DNA of 64,000 bases from positions 7,767,001 through 7,831,000 of the forward strand of contig NZ_CP109446.1 in the NCBI RefSeq assembly GCF_036227265.1. The letters run 5' to 3'. The stretch's first letter is position 1. Every line of letters starts with the position of its first letter. A model generated the notes under the pieces. That model was not told the origin of the DNA and searched no databases. It worked only from the letters and a program-made list of their open reading frames with translations. This document shows positions 31,910-40,169 of this stretch, in pieces. Source of the DNA: Streptomyces sp. NBC_01476. Lineage in GTDB: Bacteria > Actinomycetota > Actinomycetes > Streptomycetales > Streptomycetaceae. Made by a program: the position numbers and the translations under genes.

Positions 31910-32878
31910 ATGCCGCAGGAGAGCGAGGCAAATCCACTCGTGCGGACCGGCGTACCGGCCGCCGATCTGTCCGGCGGTGCCTGGGCGCCGCTGCTCGCCC
32001 CCCGGCTGGCCCAGTTCGTCGCCGTCGCCCGGCAGGAACACATGACCCGCGCCGCCGAACAGCTCGGGATGCCGCAGTCCACCCTCAGCCGGACCCTCGC
32101 CCGGCTGGAGGCCGACCTCGGGGTCACCCTCTTCGCCCGGCAGGGGCGGACCTTGCGGCTCACCCGGGCCGGCGCCACCTTTCGCGCCGCCGCCGAACGC
32201 GCCCTGGCCGACGTCGAACGCGCCGCGGAATCGGTCCGGCTCGACGCCGACCCCGACGCCGGCCGGGTGGCCTTCGGCTTCCTGCACACGCTCGGGCCGG
32301 AGACCGTACCCGCGCTGCTGCGCGCCTTCCGGGCCGAGCACCCGAGGGTGCGCTTCCAGCTCGTGCAGACCTACGGCGAGGCGATGGTGGAGCGGTTGCG
32401 GGCCGGTGACCTGGACCTGTGCCTGACCTCGCCGCTGCCGGACGAGACCGGCCTGGTGGTACGGCGGCTCGACGAGCAGCGGCTGCGGCTGGTGGTGCCC
32501 GCCGACCACCGGCTCGCGGGCCGCCGCAGGGTCCGGCTGGCGGAGGCCGCGGGCGAACCCTTCGTGACACTGGAACCCGGCTACGGCCTGCGCCACATCA
32601 CCGACGCCCTGTGCGCCGAGGCCGGGTTCACCCCGCGGGTGGCCTTCGAGGGCGAAGAGGCCGAGACCCTGCGCGGCCTGGTCGCGGCCGGCCTGGGCGT
32701 CGCCCTGCTGCCGCAGCCGACGGTCGCCCGGCCCGGAGTGGTCGAACTGGACGTCACCGGCGTCCGGGCGGTCCGGGAGATCGGCGTCGCCTGGCCGGCC
32801 GGTCAGCGCGACACCCCGCCGGTCGCCGCCTTCAAACGCTTCCTGCTCGGCCGCGAGGGCCGTCTGCTGCCGCGCTGA
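31910..32878 (+). CDS. LysR family transcriptional regulator
   Basis: A 322-residue regulator. The HTH is ARLAQFVAVARQEHMTRAAEQLGMPQSTLSRTLARLEADLGVTLFARQGRTLRLT, preceded by about 30 extra residues. The effector domain has the usual two-lobe pattern (VAFGFLHTLGPETVPALLRAF, then GLVAAGLGVALLPQP). It probably controls the divergent MFS gene. Confidence 0.9.
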   Translation: MPQESEANPLVRTGVPAADLSGGAWAPLLAPRLAQFVAVARQEHMTRAAEQLGMPQSTLSRTLARLEADLGVTLFARQGRTLRLTRAGATFRAAAERALADVERAAESVRLDADPDAGRVAFGFLHTLGPETVPALLRAFRAEHPRVRFQLVQTYGEAMVERLRAGDLDLCLTSPLPDETGLVVRRLDEQRLRLVVPADHRLAGRRRVRLAEAAGEPFVTLEPGYGLRHITDALCAEAGFTPRVAFEGEEAETLRGLVAAGLGVALLPQPTVARPGVVELDVTGVRAVREIGVAWPAGQRDTPPVAAFKRFLLGREGRLLPR

Positions 32879-32988
32879 ACCCGGCAGCGGGCGCTCCGCC
32901 GCGACCCACAGAGTTTCCACAAAGACCCTTCCTACGCTCCGGCCCGGCGGGCGCTCCACCGCGCCTGCCGACCCGGAGGAGGAGAACC

Positions 32989-33417
32989 ATGCGCACCACC
33001 CGAAGCGCGGTCGCGGTGACCGCGGCCGTCGCCGCCGCACTGCTCGGTGCCGCCGGCGCGGCTGCCGCCGACACCCCTGCGCCCAACACCCCCACGCCCG
33101 GTGCGACCACGCCCGGCGAGGCCACCGCCAAGGCGCCCGCCGGCGACGGCGCCGCAGCGCTCTGCACACGGCTGCCGAAGGTCGACGCCCGCATCGACCG
33201 GGCTCTGAGGCGCCTCAACGGCCCCGCGACCGTGCGGGGTTCGGTGGCCCGGCTGCAGAAGCGGGTCGACAACGCCACGGCGAAGGGGGACACCGCGGTC
33301 GAGAAGTACCTCAACGACAAGCTGACCTTCCGCAAGTCGCTGGTCCCGACGCTGAATCAGCGCAGCGCCGACCTCGACGCCGTGCGCACCTGGTGCGGAA
33401 CGGCGGACGCCACGTGA
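32989..33417 (+). CDS. Small secreted protein, 142 aa
   Basis: A signal peptide (cleavage after GAAAA near residue 28) leads into a Thr/Pro-rich stretch and a helical domain CTRLPKVDARIDRALRRLNGPATVRGSVARLQKRVDNATAKGD (shown only to mark its Arg/Lys-rich helices) with one Cys near its start and one near its end (TWCG). These could form a disulfide. GGAGGAG is 4-7 bases before the ATG. No family is recognised. A GTGA overlap links it to the lipoprotein gene that follows. Confidence 0.75.
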   Translation: MRTTRSAVAVTAAVAAALLGAAGAAAADTPAPNTPTPGATTPGEATAKAPAGDGAAALCTRLPKVDARIDRALRRLNGPATVRGSVARLQKRVDNATAKGDTAVEKYLNDKLTFRKSLVPTLNQRSADLDAVRTWCGTADAT

Positions 33418-33623
33418 CCCGCGCGGCACGGCTGCCGGCGGCAGCCGCCACCGCCGCACTGACGGTGGCCCTGCTGGCCGGCTGCGGCCGGCACCACACA
33501 CCGGCCGCGGGCACCCCGAGCCCGGCCGGCTCCGCGTCCCGGCTCGCCGACATGCGCAAGCTGGTGGACGACGCCGACGCGGCGGCGGCCACCGCGGACG
33601 CGGACGCCGCCGGCGACAAGTGA
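33414..33623 (+). CDS. Small lipoprotein, 69 aa
   Basis: A 69-residue protein starting at a GTG that overlaps the previous stop (GTGA). The signal ends with the lipobox LLAGC, so the mature protein is anchored by lipid at the outer face of the membrane. The mature part is Ala/Asp-rich (LVDDADAAAATADADAAGDK). It is probably co-expressed with the secreted protein upstream. No function is known. Confidence 0.7.
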   Translation: MTRAARLPAAAATAALTVALLAGCGRHHTPAAGTPSPAGSASRLADMRKLVDDADAAAATADADAAGDK

Positions 33624-33645
33624 CGCCGGCGGCCCAGGAGCCGGG

Positions 33646-35454
33646 CTACTTGGCGTCCTGGTAGCACTCCACGGTGTGCGTGTGCAGCGGGAACGGCACC
33701 GGTGTGGTGCCGAAGACCAGGCGGCGGGCCTCCTCGCCCGCCGCCGTCACCGCCGCCTCGACCTCCGCGGCGAGCGGGGTGGGCGTATGCACGATCACCT
33801 CGTCGTGCTGGAAGAAGACCAGCCGGGGCTGCGGGCCGATCGCGGTCAGCCGCCGCCGCAGCGACGCCAGCATGGCGAGCGCCCAGTCCGAAGCGCTCGC
33901 CTGGATCACGAAGTTACGGGTGAAGCGCCCCCAGGAGCGGGCCGCCTGCCGGCCGCGGGAGGCGCTGCCGGCACCGTCACCACCGTCGGCTCCGTCGGCT
34001 CCGTCGGCTCCGTCGGCTCCGTCGTCGGGGTCGTCGGCGAAACGGTCGGCGGAGGGCGCGGGCGAGGTACGGCCCAGTTGCGAGCGGACGACGCCGCCCG
34101 CCTCTCCGGTGCGGGCCGCGGTCTCCAGCAGCGCCAGCGCGTCCGGGAAACGGCGCCGCATCACCGCGAGCTGCCGCCCCGCCTCACCCCCGGTGCCGCC
34201 GTACATCGCGGCGAGCAGGCCGATCTTGGCCCGCGGCCGGTCACCGCCGAAGGCGTCCGAGGCCAGCGCCGCGTACAGGTCGCCGGCCGTCGCGGCCCGG
34301 GTGAGGCCGGCGTCGCCGGACATCGCGGCCAGCACCCGCGGCTCCAGCTGGCCGGCGTCGGCCACCACCAGCCGGTGTCCCGGGTCGGCGACCACCGCGC
34401 CCCGCAGCAGCCGGGGGATCTGCAGCGCGCCGCCGCCGCGGGTGGCCCAGCGGCCGGTGACCACGCCGCCGGCCACGTACTCCGGCCGGAAACGGCCGCC
34501 GGGCGCCCACCGCTCGCGCCAGGCCCAGCCATGGGCGACATGGATCCGGGAGAGTTCCTTGTAGCGCAGCAGCAGGGCGGCGGCCGGGTGTCCGGTCTGC
34601 TGGAGTTCGTGCGAGCGGGTGCTGGTGAGCTGGACGCCGACCCGGGCGAACGCGGGCAGCACCTGGGCCGGGGAGTCGGGGTTCACCTGCTGTCCCAGCG
34701 CCTGCTGGACCTGGGCCGCGAGGTCGTTGAGAAGGGCGGGCCGGGCGCCGCCGGCCGGGCGCGGGCCGAGCAGACCGGTGAGCAGTTCGTCGTGTGCGGC
34801 GGCGCTCCACGGCAGGCCGTCGCGGCCCATCTCCACCGCGGCCAGCGCTCCCGCGGACTCCGCGGCGGCCAGCAGCCGCATCCGGTCCGGGTGTTCGCCG
34901 GCCGCGATCCGGCGGAGCTGGCCGGCGTGCACGGCGAGCAGAGCCGTCAGCGGGTCGGTGTCCTGCGGCAGATGCTGCCGGTCGGCGGCGAAGAGGACCG
35001 GCTGGTCGTCCGCGCCGGACTCCGGCGCGTCGGGCGGCTCCGGCAGCTCGTTCAGCCGGGCCCACGCCGCGCCCAGGGACCGGGGCCGCCCGTGCCGTCC
35101 CTCCTGGCCGAGCAGCAGCGACTCCACCAGCTTGACGTCGTGGCACCGCGCGACCCGGATCCCGCCGCGGTCCAGCAGCCCCGGGTAGATCTCGTCGGTC
35201 GCCGCCCACACCCACCGCGGGCCCTGGGCCGCTTCCCTGGCGGCGACCGCGCCGGCCAGGTCCCGCACCACCTCGACCGGGGCGGCGGCTTCCCCGGTCT
35301 CCCGGACAGCCTGGAGCCGGCCTCCGCTCCCCACGGGATCGGCCACTACGGCGACGGTTCCGGTACCCACCAGCTGAGGGTATGCGTGACCACTGACAAT
35401 GCCGGTGCCGGTGCCGGCGAAGGTGCCCCCTGACGGGCGAAGGGCCGAGAACAT
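33646..35454 (-). CDS. Family A DNA polymerase-like protein (3'-5' exonuclease/polymerase type)
   Basis: About 600 residues, resembling the actinobacterial group annotated as bifunctional 3'-5' exonuclease/DNA polymerase. The N-terminal part (RWVWAATDEIYPGLL, VARCHDVKLVESLLL) corresponds to the exonuclease-like region, with few obvious acidic metal ligands. Polymerase motif A is LVVADAGQLEPRVLA, motif B RPRAKIGLLAAMYGGTG and motif C FFQHDEVIVHTP, so the main catalytic acids are kept. An Asp/Gly/Ala repeat interrupts the fingers region at about 480-500. The start is uncertain: the ATG at 35454 lacks a ribosome site, and a GTG about 30 codons later is possible. It is not the main polA, which is longer. 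Role in repair is inferred. Confidence 0.8.
   Translation of the reverse strand: MFSALRPSGGTFAGTGTGIVSGHAYPQLVGTGTVAVVADPVGSGGRLQAVRETGEAAAPVEVVRDLAGAVAAREAAQGPRWVWAATDEIYPGLLDRGGIRVARCHDVKLVESLLLGQEGRHGRPRSLGAAWARLNELPEPPDAPESGADDQPVLFAADRQHLPQDTDPLTALLAVHAGQLRRIAAGEHPDRMRLLAAAESAGALAAVEMGRDGLPWSAAAHDELLTGLLGPRPAGGARPALLNDLAAQVQQALGQQVNPDSPAQVLPAFARVGVQLTSTRSHELQQTGHPAAALLLRYKELSRIHVAHGWAWRERWAPGGRFRPEYVAGGVVTGRWATRGGGALQIPRLLRGAVVADPGHRLVVADAGQLEPRVLAAMSGDAGLTRAATAGDLYAALASDAFGGDRPRAKIGLLAAMYGGTGGEAGRQLAVMRRRFPDALALLETAARTGEAGGVVRSQLGRTSPAPSADRFADDPDDGADGADGADGADGGDGAGSASRGRQAARSWGRFTRNFVIQASASDWALAMLASLRRRLTAIGPQPRLVFFQHDEVIVHTPTPLAAEVEAAVTAAGEEARRLVFGTTPVPFPLHTHTVECYQDAK
33983..34024 (-). 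repeat. 9-base tandem repeat (CCGTCGGCT), about 4.7 copies
   Basis: Four perfect copies and a partial one encode an Ala-Asp-Gly repeat inside the polymerase-like protein. It is in frame and may vary in copy number. Confidence 0.85.
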
Positions 35455-35472
35455 CACGCGGGGCAAGCACAA

Positions 35473-35518
35473 GCGGTGCCGGACCGGCCGCATGTGGCTG
35501 CGTCCGGCCCGGCACCGC
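35473..35518 (-). terminator. Terminator hairpin after the thioredoxin gene
   Basis: Arms GCGGTGCCGG (35473-35482) and CCGGCACCGC (35509-35518) pair perfectly, extended inward by CCGG/CCGG after one mismatch. It lies downstream of thioredoxin and just upstream of the polymerase-like gene on the same strand. Confidence 0.7.
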
Positions 35519-35592
35519 CGGGATTCGGTGATGGGGTCAAGCCGCCGCGGACCGGGATCCGGTGGGCGCCGGGCTCCGCGGTCCGAGCGGGG

Positions 35593-35964
35593 TCACTCGG
35601 CCTGCTGCTGAGCCTCCGCCACGGACTTGTGGACCTCTTCCATGTCCAGCCCACGGGCCTGGGCGATGATGTCCTCCAGGGCGGGCTCGGGGAGCGCGCC
35701 GGGCTGGGCGAAGACCGCCACATTGTCGCGGACGATCATCAGCGTCGGGATCGACTGGATCTGGAAGGCCGCGGCCAGCTCCGGCTGTGCCTCCGTGTCG
35801 ACCTTCGCGAAGACCAGGTCCTGGTGCTTGTCCGACGACTTGTCGTAGACAGGCGCGAACATCTTGCACGGCCCGCACCAGTCGGCCCAGAAGTCGATGA
35901 GGACGAAGTCGTTGGATGACACGACCTCGTCGAAGTTCTCCTTGGTCAGCTCCACAGTGCTCAT
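35593..35964 (-). CDS. Thioredoxin
   Basis: A 123-residue thioredoxin with active site WCGPC (Cys 30 and Cys 33) in the normal DFWADWCGPCKM context, the cis-Pro in SIPTLM and a slightly longer C-terminal helix (GLDMEEVHKSVAEAQQQAE). It reduces disulfides in the cytoplasm. The ATG at 35964 follows a G-rich ribosome site; the longer reading to 36024 is not needed. No thioredoxin reductase gene is adjacent. Confidence 0.93.
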   Translation of the reverse strand: MSTVELTKENFDEVVSSNDFVLIDFWADWCGPCKMFAPVYDKSSDKHQDLVFAKVDTEAQPELAAAFQIQSIPTLMIVRDNVAVFAQPGALPEPALEDIIAQARGLDMEEVHKSVAEAQQQAE

Positions 35965-36087
35965 GTCCCCCCCAACGAGCACCACCGCGCGGAAATTCCG
36001 CTCCTTCCCGCACCGCCGGTTCACTCATCAGAGTGGTGCCGAGCGGCCACCCGGTGGCATGCCGGCGGTCATCTCGTTGGTCGGCAC

Positions 36088-36312
36088 ATGGCAGCAACGC
36101 AGTGGATCGCACAAGACGACTGCTCCGGCGACGCGGACCCTGTCCGCCCATGGCGGACCGCCCGTGGGGGAACGGTTCTGCAGAGCCGCGACGCCCCCGT
36201 CTTCGCCGCGCTGGTGGACCAGTGGCAGTCGGCCGGCCGGATGGTGCCCGGCCAGGCCGACACCGAGTGGGCCGAACTGGTCGGCCGCATCCCCCGCCTC
36301 ACCGGCGTCTGA
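36088..36312 (+). CDS. Small hypothetical protein, 74 aa
   Basis: A 74-residue cytoplasmic protein without a recognised family. The second half (APVFAALVDQWQSAGRMVPGQADTEWAELVGRIP) has strong G/C third positions and reads like a real coding stretch similar to small conserved Streptomyces proteins. The start lacks a clear ribosome site. It lies between thioredoxin and the HTH-citrate synthase and converges with the latter. Confidence 0.5.
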   Translation: MAATQWIAQDDCSGDADPVRPWRTARGGTVLQSRDAPVFAALVDQWQSAGRMVPGQADTEWAELVGRIPRLTGV

Positions 36313-36333
36313 CCGCGGGGCCCGTCCGCCGTC

Positions 36334-37623
36334 TCACGGCAGCGGCCGGCCCGGGCGCGGGCCGTCGTACGAACCGTCCGGCCGCATCCGCAGCGGCCGC
36401 TCCCCGTACTCCTCCAGCGCGTGCGCGATCCAGCCGGCCGTACGCGCCACCGCGAACACCGTCTCGCCGGCCTGGACCGGCATTCCGGAGGACGCCGAGA
36501 GCACACCCAGGGCCAGATCGACATTGGCGTGCAGCGGGCTGTGCCGGGCGGCGGTCGCCACCACGTCGCGGGCCGCGGCCAGTGCCCCGGCCGCGGCCGG
36601 CACCTGGTCCAGCAGCGTGAACAGCAGCCGGGCCCGGGGGTCCTCACCCTGGTAATGGCGGTGGCCGAGACCCGGGATCCGCTGCCCTGCCCGCAGGTAC
36701 TCCGCCACCACCGGACCGGCGCTGCCCCGCTCCAGCACCTCCACCAGCATCCGGTGGGCCAGTGCGCTGGCCTGCCCGTGCAGCGGCCCGTCGAGCGCGC
36801 CGAGCCCCGCCGACACCACCGCGTAGGGGTTGGCCCGGGCGGAGGCGGCGACCCGCGCGGCCAGCGTGGAGGCAGCCAGATCGTGGTCGATGAGCAGGAC
36901 CAGGCCCGCGTCCAGCACCCGCAGCGACGCCTCGTCGGACGGCCGCGCGGTGAGCCGGGACCACAGCCGCCGGGCCAGCGGGCCGCCGGCGCGCTGCGGC
37001 TGCCCGGCCGGCGGCAGCGCGTCGACCAGCGTCGGGATCAGCGCGCGGGCCGAGCCGAGCACCGCCTCCTGCGACAGGTCGAAGCGCAGCGGGTCGGCGG
37101 TGGCCGCCGCGATCACCGCGACCCGCAGCCGGTCCACCGGCCCGCAGTCGGCGGGCAGGGAAGCGGCCGTCCGCCGTGCGGCGGCCAGCGGCTGCGGGGG
37201 AGCGGTGAAGCGCACCCCGCGCCGCAGCACCCCCGTCCACAGCCACTCGGCGACCTCCTCGAAGGAGTACGCCCCGGCCAGCGCGACCGCGTCCACCCCG
37301 CGGAAGTAGTAGCGGTCGGTGTCGATCAGCGTGATCCCGGTGCGCACCTGCGCCCAGCCGTCGGCGGTCCCGCCGCTCGGACCACCGGCGGACTCCGGCG
37401 GCGCCGGCCGGCCGCGGCGGGCCAGCGCCTCGACCTCGGCCGGATCGAAGGTGCTGCCCCGGCCGCCCACTGCCCGCCTGCTGCCGAGCAGGCCGCGGCT
37501 GACGTACGCGTACAGCGTCTCCGGCTTGACGCCGAGCCGCCCGGCCGCCTCCCGCGTGGAGATCCGGCCGTCGTCGCCGCGGTCCGCACCCGTGCCGGCC
37601 AGGTCCGCCGATCCCTCCGTCAT
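36334..37623 (-). CDS. Citrate synthase-family protein with N-terminal MerR-like HTH
   Basis: A 429-residue protein. Residues about 20-70 (ISTREAAGRLGVKPETLYAYVSRGLLGSRRAVGG) form a MerR/excisionase-type HTH. The rest is a citrate synthase fold with DHDLAASTLAARVAAS, GALDGPLHGQAS, GLGHRHYQGEDPRARLL and HANVDLALG, so the two catalytic His and the Asp are present. It may be active, DNA-binding or both. The start at 37623 precedes the HTH; the longer reading to 37668 is less likely. It is divergent from a second citrate synthase gene at 37731, with TTGATTCAATCAA in the shared control region, a likely binding site. Confidence 0.88.
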   Translation of the reverse strand: MTEGSADLAGTGADRGDDGRISTREAAGRLGVKPETLYAYVSRGLLGSRRAVGGRGSTFDPAEVEALARRGRPAPPESAGGPSGGTADGWAQVRTGITLIDTDRYYFRGVDAVALAGAYSFEEVAEWLWTGVLRRGVRFTAPPQPLAAARRTAASLPADCGPVDRLRVAVIAAATADPLRFDLSQEAVLGSARALIPTLVDALPPAGQPQRAGGPLARRLWSRLTARPSDEASLRVLDAGLVLLIDHDLAASTLAARVAASARANPYAVVSAGLGALDGPLHGQASALAHRMLVEVLERGSAGPVVAEYLRAGQRIPGLGHRHYQGEDPRARLLFTLLDQVPAAAGALAAARDVVATAARHSPLHANVDLALGVLSASSGMPVQAGETVFAVARTAGWIAHALEEYGERPLRMRPDGSYDGPRPGRPLP

Positions 37624-37659
37624 GCGCTCACCGTACCGGGATCCGCAGCCGCATACACA

Positions 37660-37693
37660 TTGATTCAATCAACATTGACAGCCACTCAATCAA
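37660..37693. promoter_or_regulatory. TTGATTCAATCAA palindrome and TCAATCAA repeat between the citrate synthase genes
   Basis: A perfect 13-base palindrome (37660-37672) is followed 21 bases on by another TCAATCAA (37686-37693), two helical turns apart. More TCAA half sites run to 37719. This AT-rich block lies in the 107-base divergent gap and is a strong candidate for HTH-citrate synthase binding. Confidence 0.6.
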
Positions 37694-37730
37694 TCATGGA
37701 CAGTCAAGTCAATAGTCAAGGAGGAAGACG

Positions 37731-38891
37731 ATGCCGACCACTGAACACAACGCCCCCGTCGACGTACCCCGAGGTCTCAAGGGCGTGATCGTCACCGACA
37801 CGGTGCTCGGCGACGTCCGCGGCGCCGAGGGTTTCTACCACTACCGGGAGTTCTCCGCCGTCGAGCTGGCGGAGCAGCGCACCTTCGAGGACGTCTGGCA
37901 TCTGATGTTTCACGGCACGCTGCCCGACGCCGCGCGGCGCGCCGCCTTCACCGCCGAGACCGCCGCGCTGCGCCGGCTGCCGGCCGAGGTGCGCGACGCG
38001 CTGCCCGCCATGGCCCGCGGCTGCGCGCTCTCCGGGCCGCTCGCCGGGCTGCGGACCGCCCTGTCGCTGACCGGCGCCGCCGCCGGATTCCGCCCGCTGT
38101 ACGACCTCGGCCCCGAGCGCCGCCGTGCCGACGCGCTGGCCGCCTGCGCCGTCGTCCCCACCCTGCTCACCGCCCTCCACCGGCTCGGACAGGGCCTCGA
38201 CCCGGTCGAGCCGCGCGAGGACCTGCCGTACGCGGCGAACTACCTCTACATGCTCACCGGGCAGGAGCCGGAGCCGGCCAGGGCGCGGGCGGTCGAGAGC
38301 TATCTGATCTCCACCGTCGACCACGGCTTCAACGCCTCGACCTTCACCGCCCGGGTGATCGCCTCCACCGGCGCCGACCTGGCCGCCTGTCTGGTCGGCG
38401 CCATCGGCGCGCTCTCCGGGCCGCTGCACGGCGGCGCCCCGAGCCGCGCGCTGGACACCCTCGACGCCATCGGCGCCCCGGACCGGATCGACGGCTGGCT
38501 GCGCGAGCACATCCTGGCGGGCGACCGGATCATGGGCTTCGGCCACCCCGTCTACCGCACCGAGGACCCGCGCTCCCGGCTGCTCAAGCGCATCGCCCGC
38601 GGTTTCGGCGGCGACCTGGTGGACTTCGCGGTGCGGGTCGAGGAGCGCGCCGAAGCGATACTCGCGGAGCTCAAGCCGGGCCGCGACCTCCACATCAACG
38701 TGGAGTTCTTCGCCGGAGTGGTGATGGAGCTGTGCGGGCTGCCGCGGGAGATGTTCACACCCACCTTCGCCGCGGCCCGGGTGGTCGGCTGGAGCGCCAA
38801 CATCCTGGAGCAGGCCGAGGACAGCAAGATCATCCGGCCGGCCGCCCGCTATGTCGGCCCGCCGCCGGCGCGGCCGCTCCCGGTCGGCTGA
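37731..38891 (+). CDS. Citrate/2-methylcitrate synthase
   Basis: A 386-residue enzyme that condenses acetyl-CoA or propionyl-CoA with oxaloacetate. It has DHGFNASTFTARVIAS, GPLHGGAPSRAL, GFGHPVYRTEDPRSRLL and HINVEFFAGVVMEL. The acid at the usual Asp position is Glu, as I recall for other Streptomyces members of this sub-family. AGGAGG is just upstream. It is divergent from the HTH-citrate synthase, an arrangement common in Streptomyces. Confidence 0.9.
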   Translation: MPTTEHNAPVDVPRGLKGVIVTDTVLGDVRGAEGFYHYREFSAVELAEQRTFEDVWHLMFHGTLPDAARRAAFTAETAALRRLPAEVRDALPAMARGCALSGPLAGLRTALSLTGAAAGFRPLYDLGPERRRADALAACAVVPTLLTALHRLGQGLDPVEPREDLPYAANYLYMLTGQEPEPARARAVESYLISTVDHGFNASTFTARVIASTGADLAACLVGAIGALSGPLHGGAPSRALDTLDAIGAPDRIDGWLREHILAGDRIMGFGHPVYRTEDPRSRLLKRIARGFGGDLVDFAVRVEERAEAILAELKPGRDLHINVEFFAGVVMELCGLPREMFTPTFAAARVVGWSANILEQAEDSKIIRPAARYVGPPPARPLPVG

Positions 38892-38911
38892 GCGCAGGGG
38901 CGTGCGTCGCA

Positions 38912-38927
38912 TACCGACCAGTCGGTA
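38912..38927. promoter_or_regulatory. TetR-type operator 1 (TACCGAC-N2-GTCGGTA)
   Basis: Perfect 7-base arms around a 2-base centre. Its centre is 32 bases from the second palindrome at 38944, about three helical turns. This ACCGAC/GTCGGT pattern is typical of TetR-family sites. Confidence 0.65.
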
Positions 38928-38943
38928 GTCTCTGGGGAGCGTT

Positions 38944-38959
38944 CCTACCGGCCGGTAGG
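38944..38959. promoter_or_regulatory. TetR-type operator 2 (CCTACCGGCCGGTAGG)
   Basis: A perfect 16-base palindrome 27 bases before the oxidoreductase start. No TetR gene is next to it, so the regulator must lie elsewhere. Confidence 0.7.
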
Positions 38960-38986
38960 ACCCCGGCCCCGACGGAGGAGTCCCCT

Positions 38987-39940
38987 GTGCGTGCCATCCA
39001 GATCACCGAGTTCGGCGGCCCCGAGGTGCTGCGGCAGGTCGAACTGCCCGATCCGGTGGCCGGCCCCGGCCAGATGGTCATCGCGGTCGACAGCGCGGGC
39101 CTCAACTACGCCGACACCCACACCGTGGAGAACTCCTACCTCTCCCGCGCGGCGCTGCCGATGGTGCCCGGCGCCGAGGTGGTCGGCCGTACCCCGGACG
39201 GCCGCCGGGTCGTCGCGCTCACCGACAACGGCGGCTACGCGGAGCGGGCGGTCGTCCAGGAGCGGCTGGCGCACGAGGTGCCCGACGACGTCACCGACGC
39301 GCAGGCGCTGGCGGTGGTCGTCCAGGGCCTCACCGCCTGGCACCTGCTGCGGACCTCCGCCCGGCTCGCCGAGGGCGAGAGCGTGGTGGTGCACGCGGCG
39401 GCCGGCGGCACCGGATCGCTGGCCGTCCAGCTCGCCAGGACCTTCGGCGCCGGGCGGGTGATCGCCACCGCCTCCACCAAGGACAAGCGCGACCTGGCGC
39501 TGGAACTCGGCGCCGACGTGGCGGTCGACGGTGCTTCCGACGGGCTCAAGGAACGGCTGATCGAGGCGAACGGCGGGCGGAAGGTGGACGTGGTGCTGGA
39601 GATGACCGGCGGTCCGGTCTTCGACGCCTCGCTCGCCGCGCTCGCGGCCTTCGGCCGGCTGGTCACCTACGGCATGGCCTCCCGGGTCCCGGCCACCCCG
39701 GTGCGGCCCGCGCAGCTGATGGGCCGCTCCCGCGCGGTGGTCGGCTTCTGGCTCGCGCACTGCCTGGGGCGCCCCGGGATGTACCGCGAGCCGATAGCCG
39801 AACTCCTCACCATGGTCGCGGCCGGCCGGCTCAGGCCCCAGCTCGGCGGAATCTACCCGCTCTCCGAAGCGTCCCGCGCTCATGAGGACCTGCGCGCGCG
39901 GCGCACGGTCGGCAAGCTGGTGCTCGACGTACGCAGCTGA
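38987..39940 (+). CDS. NADPH:quinone oxidoreductase
   Basis: A 317-residue enzyme of the zinc-free medium-chain reductase group: RAIQITEFGGPEVLRQVELPDP at the start, GLNYADTHTVENSY, VHAAAGGTGSLAVQLARTFGAGRVIA for NADPH and YPLSEASRAHEDLRARRTVGKLVL at the end. It should reduce quinones or other electrophiles. The start is a GTG with GGAGGAG 6 bases upstream. Two TetR-type palindromes lie in the promoter region, which suggests induction by a small molecule through an unlinked TetR. Confidence 0.9.
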   Translation: MRAIQITEFGGPEVLRQVELPDPVAGPGQMVIAVDSAGLNYADTHTVENSYLSRAALPMVPGAEVVGRTPDGRRVVALTDNGGYAERAVVQERLAHEVPDDVTDAQALAVVVQGLTAWHLLRTSARLAEGESVVVHAAAGGTGSLAVQLARTFGAGRVIATASTKDKRDLALELGADVAVDGASDGLKERLIEANGGRKVDVVLEMTGGPVFDASLAALAAFGRLVTYGMASRVPATPVRPAQLMGRSRAVVGFWLAHCLGRPGMYREPIAELLTMVAAGRLRPQLGGIYPLSEASRAHEDLRARRTVGKLVLDVRS

Positions 39941-39943
39941 CCG

Positions 39944-39957
39944 TGTCACGTGTGACA
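39944..39957. promoter_or_regulatory. TGTCAC-N2-GTGACA inverted repeat
   Basis: A perfect 6-base-arm repeat just past the oxidoreductase stop and upstream of htpX. It could be an operator; a short direct repeat of GTGCAT follows at 39970-39985. Confidence 0.35.
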
Positions 39958-40169
39958 ATTCATGCAATCAGTGCATATCTGTGCATGTCGCCGAGGTGGG
40001 CCGGCCGGGGAATCGTAAAGCTCCGGTAAGCCACCCGAAGTGCGGAACGGTTCGGGGTGTGCTGGTCGTTGCAACCATGGGTAGATACGACCCACGGGCT
40101 GTACCAACCCCACGGAGTATGTCGGGCCGCGGCCTTGCGACCCGCGCCCCGCACGACTCGGGAGGGGCC

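Noticed and set aside
36334..38891. Two citrate synthases as a recent duplication
   Set aside because: The two proteins share only the core motifs and differ widely elsewhere, so they are old paralogues.
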